NCBI RefSeq assembly: GCF_019393635.1
Contig: NC_057866.1
Span: 166,882,903 to 166,946,902 of the forward strand
Reading direction: 5' to 3'
Source: Dromiciops gliroides
Taxonomy: Eukaryota > Chordata > Mammalia > Microbiotheria > Microbiotheriidae
DNA: 64,000 nucleotides
Positions 43,045 through 53,080 of this stretch are shown here, piece after piece. A program made the translations under genes and the position numbers. Positions within the stretch are counted from its first letter, which is position 1, and every line of letters begins with the position of its first letter. The notes beneath the pieces are model-generated. The model worked only from the letters and a program-made list of their open reading frames with translations, was not told the DNA's origin and made no database searches.

Positions 43045-43650
43045 GGTTTTGTTCTTTTTAGCCCATCCTTCTGCCTGCTGAGATATTTCTAGACCCTTGT
43101 TCTGTCATCCAAAATCTTATCTATTGCTCCTAATTTGTGTCTCCTACAGTTTTAATGAGTATCTGTGTCCATTCTCCAATTAATTAATCAAGATGTTGAT
43201 TAGTACAGGGTAAAGGAGAGACAGCTGGAACATTCCACTAGAAACCTTCTTCTAAGCTGACATCATCCATTAATGACAACTTTAGACGTACCTAGTCACT
43301 TAACTAATACCAAAGTCTTCTAACTGTACCAGCCTATACCTAGCAATGTGCTGGAGCCAGCTCTAGCAGGTTAGCAGAAACTGATCATTAGGTTTTCATT
43401 GTGAGCACTTACACTCCAGAAACAAGAAAGTGCTACAAAGCAGGAATTTATTGTTTTGTTGATTGTCCAGAAAGTGATGGAGAAAATGTTAGCAATGGAA
43501 CTAGAGAGTAAAAGTGTGTGTATTGAGCATTTTCAAAAAGCTAGTTATTACAAACTTACCTGCACACCTCTCCCCATAACTCTTTTTTTGTAAGCATAGC
43601 ATGAAAGACTTAGATGCTTTTCTGAAATCTCAGAAGACTATGTGCTTTTT
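43045..43650 (-). repeat. CR1/L3 LINE, antisense, with an inserted unknown element
   Basis: 'ttctgtcatccaaaatctta', 'ttgattagtacagggtaaag', 'acattccactagaaacctt', 'ccattaatgacaactttag' and, after a gap, 'cttttctgaaatctcagaag' plus 'actatgtgc' are antisense CR1/L3 in order. Between about 43345 and 43575 lies a ~230-base insert with no name I know. Confidence 0.6.
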
Positions 43651-43722
43651 TTCCTTCAGAGGCAGAAGGTATGCTGGACTTGGAATTAGGAAGAGTTGTG
43701 TTTTTATATTCTACCTCTGACT
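43391..43722. repeat. Copy A of a duplicated mosaic block
   Basis: Aligns end to end in direct orientation with 45598-45925 at roughly three-quarters identity. Shared strings include TTTTCATTGTGAGCACTTA and ATTTTCAAAAAGCTAGTTAT. The match crosses three joints: unknown element into CR1/L3, CR1/L3 into MIR, and into the MIR head. Independent insertions would not reproduce those joints, so a local duplication is likely. Confidence 0.8.
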
Positions 43723-44430
43723 TTCACTAGCTGTGTGACCTTAGAAAAGTCATCTAGCTCTTCCAGAGAAGGCTTTCATGCCACCGTTGCAGCCATGTCT
43801 CTAGTAATCCCCGAGAAGTTCCAGCACACTTTGAGAGTGCTCCACACCAACATTGATGGATGGCAGAAAATAGCTTTTGCCTTCACAGCCAGCCATCAAG
43901 GGCGTGGGTCGAAGATATACCCATGTAGTACTGGGCAGACATTGACAGCACCAAGAAGGTTGGTGAGCTCACTGAAGATGAGGTGGAGCATGTGATCACC
44001 ATCATGCAGAATCCCCCACAATACATGATTCCAGACTGGCTCCTTAACAGGCAGAAGGATGTAAAGGATGGAAAATATAGCCAGGTTCTGGCCAATGGTC
44101 TGGACAATAAGCTTCGTGAGGATCTGGAGCGACTGAAAAAGATTTGGGCCCATCATAGACTTTGGCACTTCTGGGGTCTCCAAGTCTGGGGCCAGCAAAC
44201 CAAGACTACAGGCCTCAGGGGTTGCACTGTGGGTGTGTTCAAGAGGAAGTAAACATCTTCACTGGCTGCCTTGTCTATTAATAAATAGTTTCTATCAAAA
44301 TTTTTAAAAAAAGTCATCTAATCAATCTGAACCTATTTTGTTTTTAAATCTCTATAGCAGAAATAATAATATCTATAGTACTCATATAATAGGTTTGTTT
44401 TGAGGACCAAATAAGATTGAATGTATAAAG
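43658..44430 (+). repeat. MIR, sense, split by the RPS18 retrocopy
   Basis: Left part 43658-43756: 'gctggacttggaattaggaa', 'cactagctgtgtgacctta'. Right part 44321-44430: 'atcaatctgaacctatttt', 'ggtttgttttgaggaccaaa'. The break falls right after the box, exactly at the pseudogene's target-site duplication. Confidence 0.8.
43757..44308 (+). pseudogene. RPS18: Processed pseudogene of ribosomal protein S18
   Basis: Intronless copy of the 40S subunit protein uS13. The coding part 43795-44252 starts [11 protein letters not shown] and ends in a phase opening at 43983 with '...VITIMQNP', '[13 protein letters not shown]' and '[19 protein letters not shown]'. Two lesions break it: a 4-base tandem duplication (AGCC, 43887-43894) and a loss of about five bases near 43933-43937. 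Many conserved arginines are now Trp, Gln, His or Cys, the signature of CpG decay. A 5' UTR remnant, 3' UTR with AATAAATAG and a short A-run remain. Exact target-site duplication AAAAGTCATCTA at 43745-43756 and 44309-44320. Dead retrocopy. Confidence 0.96.
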
Positions 44431-44439
44431 TAGAGCCTA

Positions 44440-44595
44440 GGCAGCTAAGCAGCACAATGGATAGAGCATGGGACATGAAGTCAGAAAGACTTGAATTGAA
44501 TCTTGCCTTGAACAGCTATGGGACGCTGGACAAGTCCTTGACTTTGCTCAACCTCATCTGTAAAATGTAATAACTATAACACTTATTTCATAGAT
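44440..44595 (+). repeat. MIR-like CORE-SINE
   Basis: 'aggcagctaagcagcacaat', 'ggatagagcatgggacatg', 'cctcatctgtaaaatgtaat'. Diverged, sense. Confidence 0.6.
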
Positions 44596-44599
44596 TCTT

Positions 44600-44680
44600 T
44601 GAGGATATAATAAGACTATATACTACATATAAATATATTATATACACATACATCATATATGTATGTATATATATAGTGAG
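44600..44680. repeat. TATA/CATA simple repeat
   Basis: Imperfect AT-rich units. Confidence 0.8.
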
Positions 44681-44689
44681 AAGGACATA

Positions 44690-44912
44690 ATAAGATAATA
44701 AATGTTAGCTGTTATTAAAGTTTTTAACAAAACTTGAAGGGGACATATCTTTATCATCTCTCTGCCTGCAGCTGAGTAGACCATCACCCAGGAGAAATAA
44801 AGAATCTTTACTACTTTACAAGCCTTGAGAGGGGAAATTTCTTGATCCAGTCTAGTATCCACAACTGTCACGAAAAGAAATTCATTCTTTCAGGATAAGC
44901 CAAATGTCTCTT
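44690..44912. other. No recognised feature
   Basis: Nothing assigned. Confidence 0.35.
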
Positions 44913-44913
44913 G

Positions 44914-45169
44914 GGAAGCTAGGTGGTACAGTGGCTAAAGTGCCAGGCCTGGAAGGAAGAAGACTTCTCTTCATGAGTTCAAATCCAGCATCAGACACTT
45001 ACTAGCTTTGTGACCCTGGTCAAGCCACCCAATCCTGTTTGCCTCAGTTTCTAAGTTTAAAATGAGTTGGAGAAGGGATATGGCAAGGCACTCCGAGATC
45101 TTTGCCCATAAAAACTCAATGGGGTTATGAAGAGTTAGGACATGACTGGAAAATGCTGAACAAAAAAAT
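44914..45169 (+). mobile_element. CORE-SINE with RTE-type tail
   Basis: 'gaagctaggtggtacagtgg', 'ttgtgaccctggtcaagcc', 'agaagggatatggcaaggc', 'tcaatggggttatgaagag' and 'aggacatgactggaaaatg'. Confidence 0.85.
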
Positions 45170-45596
45170 CCCTATTAGAGCAACTTTAGGAATTTGCTTG
45201 CACAAACTGTATTTAAAAAGACTCTTTCTTTATAAAAAAAAGGCATTTTAAAAAACACACAAGAAATAGGGAGGTCAAAAAGAGACAAAGACACCCTTCC
45301 AGAAAGCAGCGTCATGCCAAATTTCTGTCCTAGGCAAGCTAAGTGACTTTGATCATGAAATAATGCTTTTGGCAACCGGTTTGGTGCATCCTATCACAGC
45401 TTCCTTCAGTAAACTTTCCCTCCCTTGGGTCCATATTTATAGTTATGACTCTCCACACACCCCCATTGCTCAAACATAATTTATCATTTCTTTATATGTT
45501 TCACTTGCTCTTCTACTATGGGCAGAAGGAATATCAGTGTGAAAATGCAAAAACAGAACTAAAAACAGAAGTTATTTCATGTAGATATGACCCTTA
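45170..45596. other. No recognised feature
   Basis: About 430 bases; nothing assigned. Confidence 0.35.
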
Positions 45597-45597
45597 G

Positions 45598-45925
45598 AGT
45601 TTTCATTGTGAGCACTTATACTCAGAAATAAGAAAACATTACAAATCAGGGAGTTAATTGTTTTGATGATTATACAGGAAATGATAGGGAAATGTTATCA
45701 ATGAAGCTTAAACTTAAAGTGTGTGCATTGAACATTTTCAAAAAGCTAGTTATTAAAGTACTCACCAGCACACCTCTAATCATAAACTCTCCTTTTTCAC
45801 AAGTATAACTTAAAAACTTTGTCAGCTGCTTGCTGAAATCTTGCAAACTACGTGTTTTTCCTTTAGAGGGCAGAAAGTAGGCACTTGGAACCAGGAAAAT
45901 TTATGTTTTATTTGTCTATGTTATT
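45598..45925. repeat. Copy B of the duplicated mosaic block
   Basis: Partner of 43391-43722, 2.2 kb downstream in the same orientation. It contains the same unknown element, CR1/L3 scrap ('tgcttgctgaaatcttgc') and MIR head ('cacttggaaccagg') in the same order. It lacks the RPS18 retrocopy, but its MIR similarity fades before the insertion point. Confidence 0.8.
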
Positions 45926-45972
45926 GGCTCATGTATTTGTTGATAGCTATGTTTGTCATTTTAAAATGTAAA

Positions 45973-46126
45973 TTTTTTGGGGGGTGGGCAATGAGGGTTA
46001 AGTGACGTGCCCAGGGTCACACAGCTAGTAAGGGTCCAAGTGTCCTGAGGCTGGATTTGAAACTCAGGTCCTCCTGAATCCGGGCCAGTGCTCTATCCAC
46101 TGCACCACCTAGCTGCCCCCATTCCT
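45973..46126 (-). mobile_element. Short CORE-SINE, antisense, with single-base insertions
   Basis: 'gcaatgagggttaagtgacg' to 'ccacctagctgccccc'. Relative to sister copies it has extra bases in 'gggtccaagtgtcctgagg' and 'tgaaactcagg' and lacks one A in 'gaatccgggcc'. Confidence 0.88.
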
Positions 46127-47155
46127 ATAAGTGTTGAAGAAAACTAAGGATTCAAAGAGGATGAGGTAAGGAGGAAGATTCTAGATTACTAGATTCTAGT
46201 AATGGGTGGAAGCCAGTGAAAAAGCAAGGGGATGGAACACAGAATCTTGTATGTGAGGAACAAGAAGTAAGGGAGGTTTTGTCTGGAATAAGAGGGGATT
46301 AAGGGTAATAATGTATGTTAGGTAAAGACCAGCTGGAATCTGATTGTGAAAGACTTTATTGTCAAACTGAGAAATTGGTATTTGATCCTAGTGGTCACTG
46401 AATGATGTGTGAGCAGTGGAATGGTCAGTGATATAGGATTTAGGAATAACATGATGGTAGCTGCATGGAGGAGGAATTAGAAAAGGGAGAGGTTTTAGGC
46501 TTAGAGACCAATAAGGAGAATTTTATGATCATCCAGGTGATGAGAAGACTGGATCTGAACTATGGTGTTGACTATATCACTAGGAAGAAGTGATGGTTAT
46601 GTGAAATGCTGTGAATTGCAGAATTAACAAGATTAGCAATTGATTTTATATGGAGATGAGGGAAAGGGAAGAATCCAGCATGACTCCTAATTTGCACATC
46701 AGAGGGACTTGGGAAATGATGGTTCTCTCAAAAGAAATAGGGAAGGGGGCAGCTAGTGTGGTGTAGTGGGATAAAGCACCAGCCCTGGATTCAGGAGTAC
46801 CCTGAGTTCAGGTCCGACCCTCAGACACTAGACACTTAACTAGCTGTGTGACCCTGGGCAAGTCGCTTAACCCTCATTGCCCCCGAAAAAAAAAAAAAAG
46901 AAATAGGGAAGTTGGGAAAAAGGATAAGTTTTAGGATGGGCTTGAAAGATTGAGTTCTGTTTGGTGCCAGTTGAGTTTGGATATGTCAATGGGACAGGCC
47001 AATTTGAAATGTCCAATAAGTGGCTGGTGATGCAGGACTGAAATCGGGAGAGAGACCAGGGATGGATATGTGGATATGGGTGTCAGGTGTAAAGAGATGA
47101 TAATTAAATCCATAAGAGCTGATGATGTAACAGTAACAACAATACAATGGGGGTC
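46127..47155 (-). mobile_element. L2 LINE 3' half, antisense, split by a SINE
   Basis: 'ggtatttgatcctagtggtc', 'gagcagtggaatggtcagtg', 'gagatgagggaaagggaag', and after the SINE 'ttgagtttggatatgtcaat', 'tttgaaatgtccaataagtg', 'ataagagctgatgatgtaac'. It resumes at 48153. Confidence 0.7.
46746..46896 (+). mobile_element. Short CORE-SINE with several one-base insertions
   Basis: Exact 15-base target-site duplication AAAGAAATAGGGAAG at 46731-46745 and 46897-46911, so recent. Yet it has extra bases in 'gctagtgtggtgtagtggg', 'gtaccctgag', 'gaccctcag' and 'acttaactagctg'. CTCATTGCC subfamily. Confidence 0.93.
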
Positions 47156-47156
47156 T

Positions 47157-47690
47157 GGTACAGATCCCATCACCTTGTTCAGCTGAACCTGCGGAGGGGC
47201 AGGGGAGCAGAGATGACATTAAGCAGGCAGTGCTTTGGGAGATGCCATGAAGCGTATGTGGACCTTCTGTAACTGATTTCAGTTGTTTTACCATGTGGTT
47301 GGAGGATCCTTTGAGTTGAGTGTATAGACACAACTCTTGGCATCTTCCAAAAGGCCTTCAGCTATTTCTTCTTTGCTCCATTTCCATCTGGGGGTAGCTC
47401 AGTAACCCTCCAACAGTGTCCAGTGAGAGGTCACACAATAAGGAAGGACATTAGGGCCCTTCTTCCCCTCAAAAGCTAAAAGAAATAGGCCATTGTCCTT
47501 GGCCCTTTTCATTTCTAGGTTAAGAGAGTGGAGACTCCAACCAGGGTGAGGAATGGGAGCCCCAGATATTTAGGAGATGGGGTTTGGAAGCCATTGATGC
47601 CCTGCGGAGCAAGAGGTGGGACCTTCAGACTCGGGCTAGCAAAAAGACCCACCTGGCAGTTTAGTCTCATCCAAACTCCATGTTTAATCA
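47157..47690. other. Unassigned part of an insertion into L2
   Basis: No family recognised; lies between the two halves of the L2. Confidence 0.35.
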
Positions 47691-48022
47691 TAATCACTAG
47701 CATTTATACTACACTTTAAAAACAAAACAAAACAATACCCAGATAAAGAGCGTGATGGGGGCTGCTAGGGTTGCACAGTGGATAGAACACTGGCCCTAGA
47801 TTCAGAAGGACCTGAGTTCAATATCCGGCCTCAGACACGACACTTACTAGCTGTGTGATCCTGGGCAAAGTCATTTAATCCTCCTTACCCTGGAAAAAAA
47901 CCAAACAAACAAAAAATCAGAATAAACTACACTTTAAGAAGTGCTAATTACTTTATATATATTATGCCATTTGATACTCACAACAATCCCACACATTTAA
48001 GTGCTATGTCACATCCATTTTA
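47690..48022 (-). repeat. MIR, antisense, split by a SINE
   Basis: 'tagcatttatactacacttt' left of the SINE and 'gaagtgctaattactttata', 'ttgatactcacaacaatcc' right of it. ACTACACTTTAA is duplicated at 47708-47719 and 47926-47937. Confidence 0.65.
47752..47920 (+). mobile_element. Short CORE-SINE with indels
   Basis: 'ggggctgctagggttgcaca' to 'tttaatcctccttaccctgg', A-rich tail. Shows indels against sister copies ('gggttgcac', 'gttcaatatccgg', 'ggcaaagtc', missing 'ctt' in 'cacgacact'). An AAAAC-rich 35-base stretch lies between its left target-site copy and its head. Confidence 0.85.
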
Positions 48023-48024
48023 TC

Positions 48025-48152
48025 GCAAGAAGCATATTATAACTTCATATTTATTATGAACATTGTATTTCTTGCCTTCTCAATGGGGAGGGGAAGGGGT
48101 GAAGGGAGGGAGAGAACTTGAAGCTGAACATTTTTTAAAAATGTTTTTAAGA
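48025..48152 (+). mobile_element. L1 3' terminus
   Basis: 'atattataacttcatattta', 'cttgccttctcaatggggag', G/A-rich block, 'gaagctgaacattttttaaa'. Same end as at 4720-4790. Confidence 0.65.
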
Positions 48153-48485
48153 GAAAGTGTGTTGAGAGAGAACAGAAGGCCATGGACTGAAGCAGGGGAA
48201 ACACCCACAGAGAGAGGGTTGGTAAATGGAGGATGATCCAGCAAAGGAGGCTGAGAACGAGATGTCAGAGAGAGAGAAGAAAAACAAAGACAGAGCTTTG
48301 TAATAAAAACCCGGGGAGGAGAAAGTTTCCCAAAAGAGCGAGTTGACAACAACGTCAAATGCTGTCCAGAGGTCAGGAAGAGTAAGGACTAAGAAAACAC
48401 CACCAGATCTGGCCATTAAGAGATCCCCCGTCATTCTGAAAGGAGCGTTTTCAGTGGATAGATGACTAAACAGGATTAGAGGCAG
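48153..48485 (-). mobile_element. L2 LINE reverse-transcriptase segment, antisense
   Basis: Continues the L2 left at 47155. The minus frame 48147-48434 reads 'LPDLWTAFDVVVN', matching L2 motif A (L-DLS-AFD-V-H), then 'SLSDISFSASFAGSS', a known L2 stretch. The His of the motif is lost. Confidence 0.75.
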
Positions 48486-48559
48486 CCCGCTATCTAAAAG
48501 GCACCTGGCTTCCTAGCAGGGTCAGATTAGCTCTACCCAGAGCCAGAACTAGCTATTTT

Positions 48560-48700
48560 GAGACCTAGAGCAAGAGAAGACAAACGGGCGTTAAACTGTA
48601 CTGCTGGCGCAGGCGGGTGGGGAGGAGGGGGGAGTCGGGATGGGAGGAGGACAATGGGCCAGGGAACAGCGCACCTGGGGTGCAGCCCGCAAGAAGAAAG
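48560..48700. other. Small GC- and CpG-richer patch
   Basis: 'aaacgggcgttaaac', 'ctggcgcaggcgggtgg', 'agtcgggatgggagg', 'aacagcgcacctggggtg': about eight CpGs in 130 bases in a window otherwise poor in CpG. Too short for a formal CpG island. Confidence 0.5.
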
Positions 48701-48968
48701 CAGACCATCTGTTAGCGTCCTATTTTAACTTAGTATTTTTGCTAACTAGGTGCAATGTTCTGTTTCTGTGCTGCTGAAAGGCTGCAAATGCTATCATGGC
48801 CATCTAAGTCCAGATCACAATCCCTTCCACAGAAGTTACCACTCCACCCTACCCCCAAGTTCCCAACTTGAAAAAACTCAAGTAGTTTTGGCATTCTAGG
48901 AAGAGGCTCCTCTTCTTCCTTGCACCTACACCTCCCCCTACTTAAAAAAAAATAGATGTCTTCTTATT

Positions 48969-49085
48969 TTGGGGGGGGGGGAGGGGTGGAAATCAGGGTT
49001 AAGTGACTTGCCCAGGGTAACACAGTCAGTAAGTGCCGAGACCCAGATTTAAAACTCATGTCCTCTTGACTACACCAGTCCTTTA
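48969..49085 (-). repeat. Short CORE-SINE, antisense, truncated
   Basis: G-run, 'gggttaagtgacttgcccag', 'taacacagtcagtaagtgc', 'tgtcctcttgactacacc'. Lacks the last part of the head. Confidence 0.8.
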
Positions 49086-49279
49086 AGGAACAAACCAAGC
49101 CATTCCACTCATAATTCCTAGTATGCTGAAGATCATCTGGCCCACCTTAAGGAAATAGCCCAACCATGAGCCTTTTCTATTCTTGACAACTTTCCAGCAT
49201 TCAGGAAATAAGCACCTGTGTGGACTGATCTCAAACTGCTCAGGAAGTTAGCCTGTGCTCATAGGGGGCGGACAGAATA

Positions 49280-49470
49280 TGTACATAGGCAGCCTGGGCA
49301 GTGGAAAGGGGGCTGAATGGGACCTTGGAGTCAGGAGCCCTGGGTTCTGACATTTACTAGTTGTGACTGAATCAGTTAATTTATTTTTCTGAACGTCAGA
49401 TATCTTCTCCTCAAAATGAGGGTAGTGACAACAAAGTGTTCCATAAACTTGAGTGTAATATAAGGATGAG
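49280..49470 (+). repeat. MIR, sense
   Basis: 'taggcagcctgggcagtgg', 'tggagtcaggagccctgg', 'gacatttactagttgtgac', 'cttctcctcaaaatgagggt'. Confidence 0.65.
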
Positions 49471-49534
49471 TTGTTTGTATGATTATTTATGGCTCTGCCA
49501 TACATTCTTACCTCTTCTATACCTTTGTGAGCCC

Positions 49535-49735
49535 GAGATAAAGGATCATAAATCTGGAAGAGACTTTTGGAGATATCTTATCCAGCCACCCCCAATTTAC
49601 AGATAAGGAAACTGAGGGCCAGAGAATTGAAGTTTTAAATGGCTTGTCTAAGGTCGCATAGGTAGTAAATGGCAGAGCCAAGATTGGAACCCCACTTGAG
49701 TTAACTCCCATTCTTTACACTGTACCCAAACCCTA
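49535..49735 (-). repeat. MIR-like SINE, antisense
   Basis: 'atcataaatctggaagagac', 'caatttacagataaggaaac', 'tgagggccagagaattgaag', 'taaggtcgcataggtagtaa', 'ttggaaccccacttgagt'. Confidence 0.7.
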
Positions 49736-49739
49736 GATC

Positions 49740-51385
49740 TATTCACTGGGGATGCAGAGAGATTTCAGCAAGAGTTCCACTCTTTCATGAGAGCACTTCT
49801 GAACTCCCCTCATCTTTCCCTGTCCGTCTGGAGACTAAACTTCAGGAGCTCTACAGGAAGACTTGTCCCTTTGCCAACAGAGTCTTGGGTAGCCATCAGT
49901 AGGGAGGCTCTAAAAAGTCTAGATTTTCTCTTGTGCCTGTGGGGAAAAAAAGTTCTTGGCTTTCTTTCCTTCCTTCCCTGCCCAGCAGCTCGGGATGTAC
50001 AGACAGATATTGCATACAGTGTGGTGAAGTCAGAGTAACACAATCTCTTGCATTCCAGACAGGGTTCCAGTGACATAATAAAGCCCATGAAAAATCTAGA
50101 GTGACTTGTCAGGAGAGATCCCAGATGGATTTTCTATACATAGATGGCAGGGCGTCTTCCCTGCCTGTTCTACTCTAGTGTGGGGCAAGATTTTTAATGC
50201 CAGGGCTCAGCAACATCTTGTAGCAGGTGGACGGTGTTGAGTATTGGCCAGATGCTAAACAGAGTGCAAGTTGTAATGTTAGAATGGGACAGAGGGCAAG
50301 GGAGACACCCTTATAAAAATGCTACAGGGCAAGGGAGGGGGCAACACAGGAGAGCACAGCCCACGGTCTGGAATTCCAAGTATGGCGTTTTGAACCAGCA
50401 AGGAGAGAACTATTTAGCTATTTGCACCCTCTGACCCCACCCCACCTTGTGACTGCTGCAGTAACAAGATGTCCCAAATACTGTGCCTGATACTGTAGCC
50501 TTTGATGCCTGGACTGTAAAGATTCCACTGTATCAACCACTCTCCTCATTGGGGAGCGAGACGTGCTTGGAATGTTAGTGAGCTGTGATCTGTGATTGGT
50601 GGTTTGGGGTTTCAGCGTTTCTGAATTTGCATGACCAAGCAGTACTGTTAGAACTTTCCATAATAGAAGGCTGGAATTTGAAACTTTGTCTGTTTACCTT
50701 CCAGATTCCAAACAAGCCACATTCTTACCAATAACGTCATATAAATATTGGCACAATAGCATGGAATCATATCATTGCTAATACATTATTATTTTTTTTC
50801 ATCCTGTCTGCTGGTAGATAGAGATTCTCTCAACCCATGCATATATTTTACATAAAAGAATAACTGGGCTGCCAAGGAGTTTAATGATATGATTTCATCA
50901 TGGGATTCTGGGCTCTTTGGTTTATGTGGCCACCAGACCCCAAGACAGAATTAATTCATGTAACTGGGACAAGCCCGTGTATTGTTTTTCCATTTTTTCC
51001 CCTATAAGTGAACTCAACTCTATTTTAATTGCCCAAACATTTGGGGATATAGGGAGTGAGAAGATAGCGAGGGACTCTCTGACATACTCATTAGTTCTTC
51101 AGAACTGAATATTACTGAAACTATTGCCTCTCAATGGAGAGGTCTGAAAATGGGAGACTTTTAGAAGGAGTTTCTTTTAAATTCATCAGGGTCTCCACAT
51201 TTGTGTAACTGTGGTAGTCTGAAAAACCTCTGGCTTCTTAAAAAGGGCTGTCTCCATTCTGGACACACCCTCTCCTGCTGCCTGGTTCTCCACCTCCCCC
51301 TTATTCTCCATTTTCTATAATTCCTCTCCCCACCCCCTGGCCTACATTTGGAATCTGAAATGACTGATTTCCCGTCCTTGTCCTA
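49740..51385. other. Repeat-poor island
   Basis: About 1.6 kb in which I recognise no repeat. The part 50430-51130 is the best candidate for constrained non-coding DNA: varied sequence, AT-rich motif clusters ('taatgatatgatttcatcat' is partly palindromic), no simple repeats. Frames of 60-90 codons are unassigned. Confidence 0.35.
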
Positions 51386-51389
51386 AAGG

Positions 51390-51600
51390 TAGTGATAAAG
51401 ATACAACATTTATACATAGTGCTTTGAGATCTGAAAAGTGCTTTACATATGTTAATATATTTGTTCCTCACAACAACTCTGTGAGGTAGTTGTTATTGTT
51501 ATCTATTTTAGAGATCTGGAAACTGAGGCTAAAAGAGATCAAGTGACTTGCCTAGGGTCACACAGCTAGTGGCTGAGGCATCATCCTGACTTCAAATCCT
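51390..51600 (-). repeat. MIR, antisense
   Basis: 'aaaagtgctttacatatgtt', 'cctcacaacaactctgtgag', 'ggaaactgaggctaaaagag', 'gcctagggtcacacagctag'. Confidence 0.75.
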
Positions 51601-51749
51601 ATACTGTAAGCATGAACTGCTTAGATCATGTCTTCCAAGACCTGGATACAGACCTCTCCTTCCCCTCTAGAGATCTCCGTGTATCCTTCTCTGGTGACCA
51701 TGATCTTGTAACCTTATTCGCTCTTATCTCTCCCACCAATGCAAAATCT

Positions 51750-51960
51750 TGGAGTTAGAAGAGATCTAGTTCAATCTGTATCTGAACAGGAGTTCTCTAC
51801 AACATCTAAGATAAGGAGTCATCTAGACTGTACTTGAAGATCCCACTTCCTTCTGAGGCAGCCCATCTTACTGTGGGATAGCTCTAATCATTGAGGTTTT
51901 TTATACACTAGAGCCAAAATCTACTAGTTTCTAGTTCTTTCCAAAGGCATTGAGGGAGTT
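51750..51960 (-). repeat. CR1/L3 LINE, antisense
   Basis: 'tggagttagaagagatctag', 'actgtacttgaagatcccac', 'gaggcagcccatcttactgt', 'gggatagctctaatcattga'. Confidence 0.6.
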
Positions 51961-51964
51961 AAAT

Positions 51965-52238
51965 ATAAAAAACAGAGAGCCTAGGAGTAAATTGGTTCTT
52001 TTATGCAGGTTTTAAGAGGAGAAAGAAAAGGGATAGTAAAGGGAATACCTTAGTGTAGACATAAGTAGAAATATATCAAACTCAACAGGGAATCAAGTGG
52101 GAACAGGGAGGGGGAGGCATTGAGAGGGAGGCTAACACTGTGAAGGACTATCAAAATAAATTTCCTGAACCTTAAGGTGTGTGTGGGGGGAGGGGGGAGG
52201 AATTAAAAGGGAAAAATAAAAATACTAGAAACTAAAAG
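51965..52238. other. Purine-rich, no recognised feature
   Basis: Includes a G-rich run at 52180-52200. Confidence 0.4.
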
Positions 52239-52239
52239 G

Positions 52240-52500
52240 TGTATCCATCAATTGGGGAAATGACTGAATAAATTATGGTAAATGAATCTAATGGAACATT
52301 ACTCCATTGAAAGAAATGACAAAAGGGATTATTTATCTTGTGAAGAAACATCAAAAGAATTCTTTAGAGGAGACTTTAACTGGTATCCTGAGAGAATTGA
52401 GTGGAAAAGAATGTGTTTCCAGAATTTAGAAGTCAGTAGTAGCAGTGATGGTTAGTTAGAGGTGACTCTGGTTGTGATCTTTCTTACAGTCAAGGCCCAT
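52240..52500 (+). mobile_element. L1 ORF2 C-terminal fragment
   Basis: 'tatccatcaattggggaaat', 'gactgaataaattatggtaa', 'taatggaacattactccatt' match the L1 at 29045-29100 ('catcaattggagaatggctg', 'aatggaatacta'). Confidence 0.7.
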
Positions 52501-52504
52501 AGTG

Positions 52505-52958
52505 TTATTTATGTCATTGTTTAATAAATCAATAAATATTACTAAATACTTAATAAATTGTTAATAAACTAATTGAGTTTATAAATTGTATGGCATATAA
52601 CTTTGATATCTATGTAAACCTAAAAATTTGGGAGGTTTAATATTGAGAGAGACAGAAATGAATGAAAACATCCGGGGAAAGTGCTATGGATTATTTTGGA
52701 GTAGATGGTGTAGATTATGATAGAATTTGAAGACAGGAAGGTAAAATACAGACAATCAAAATTCTCTCTGCTTGGGAACTTACCAATTGCTACTTCTACC
52801 GTTATGCACACAGAGTGCCAAGTCTACATACTGCTGGTTTCCAGTGTAATATCTGGGGACAAACACATCTGGAGAGCATGTGAGGATAAAAGAAATAGCT
52901 GTCACACTGATGCTGAGTGTAAAACTCTAGGAGATCAAGGTCCAGTCCCCTGGGTTTT
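52505..52958. other. No recognised feature
   Basis: AT-rich left part (TAAATA-rich 52505-52570); remainder unassigned. Confidence 0.35.
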
Positions 52959-52959
52959 T

Positions 52960-53080
52960 TTAATCTGCCTAGTTTCTTCATCTGCAAAATGGGGATAATA
53001 ATATCTATATTTCAGGGTTGTTGTGAGCACAAAATAGGATATACATGAACCTTGCAAATTTTAAAGTTCTATATAAATGC
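52960..53080 (+). repeat. MIR, sense, 3' half
   Basis: 'ctagtttcttcatctgcaaa', 'atggggataataatatcta', 'agttctatataaatgcg'. Confidence 0.65.
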
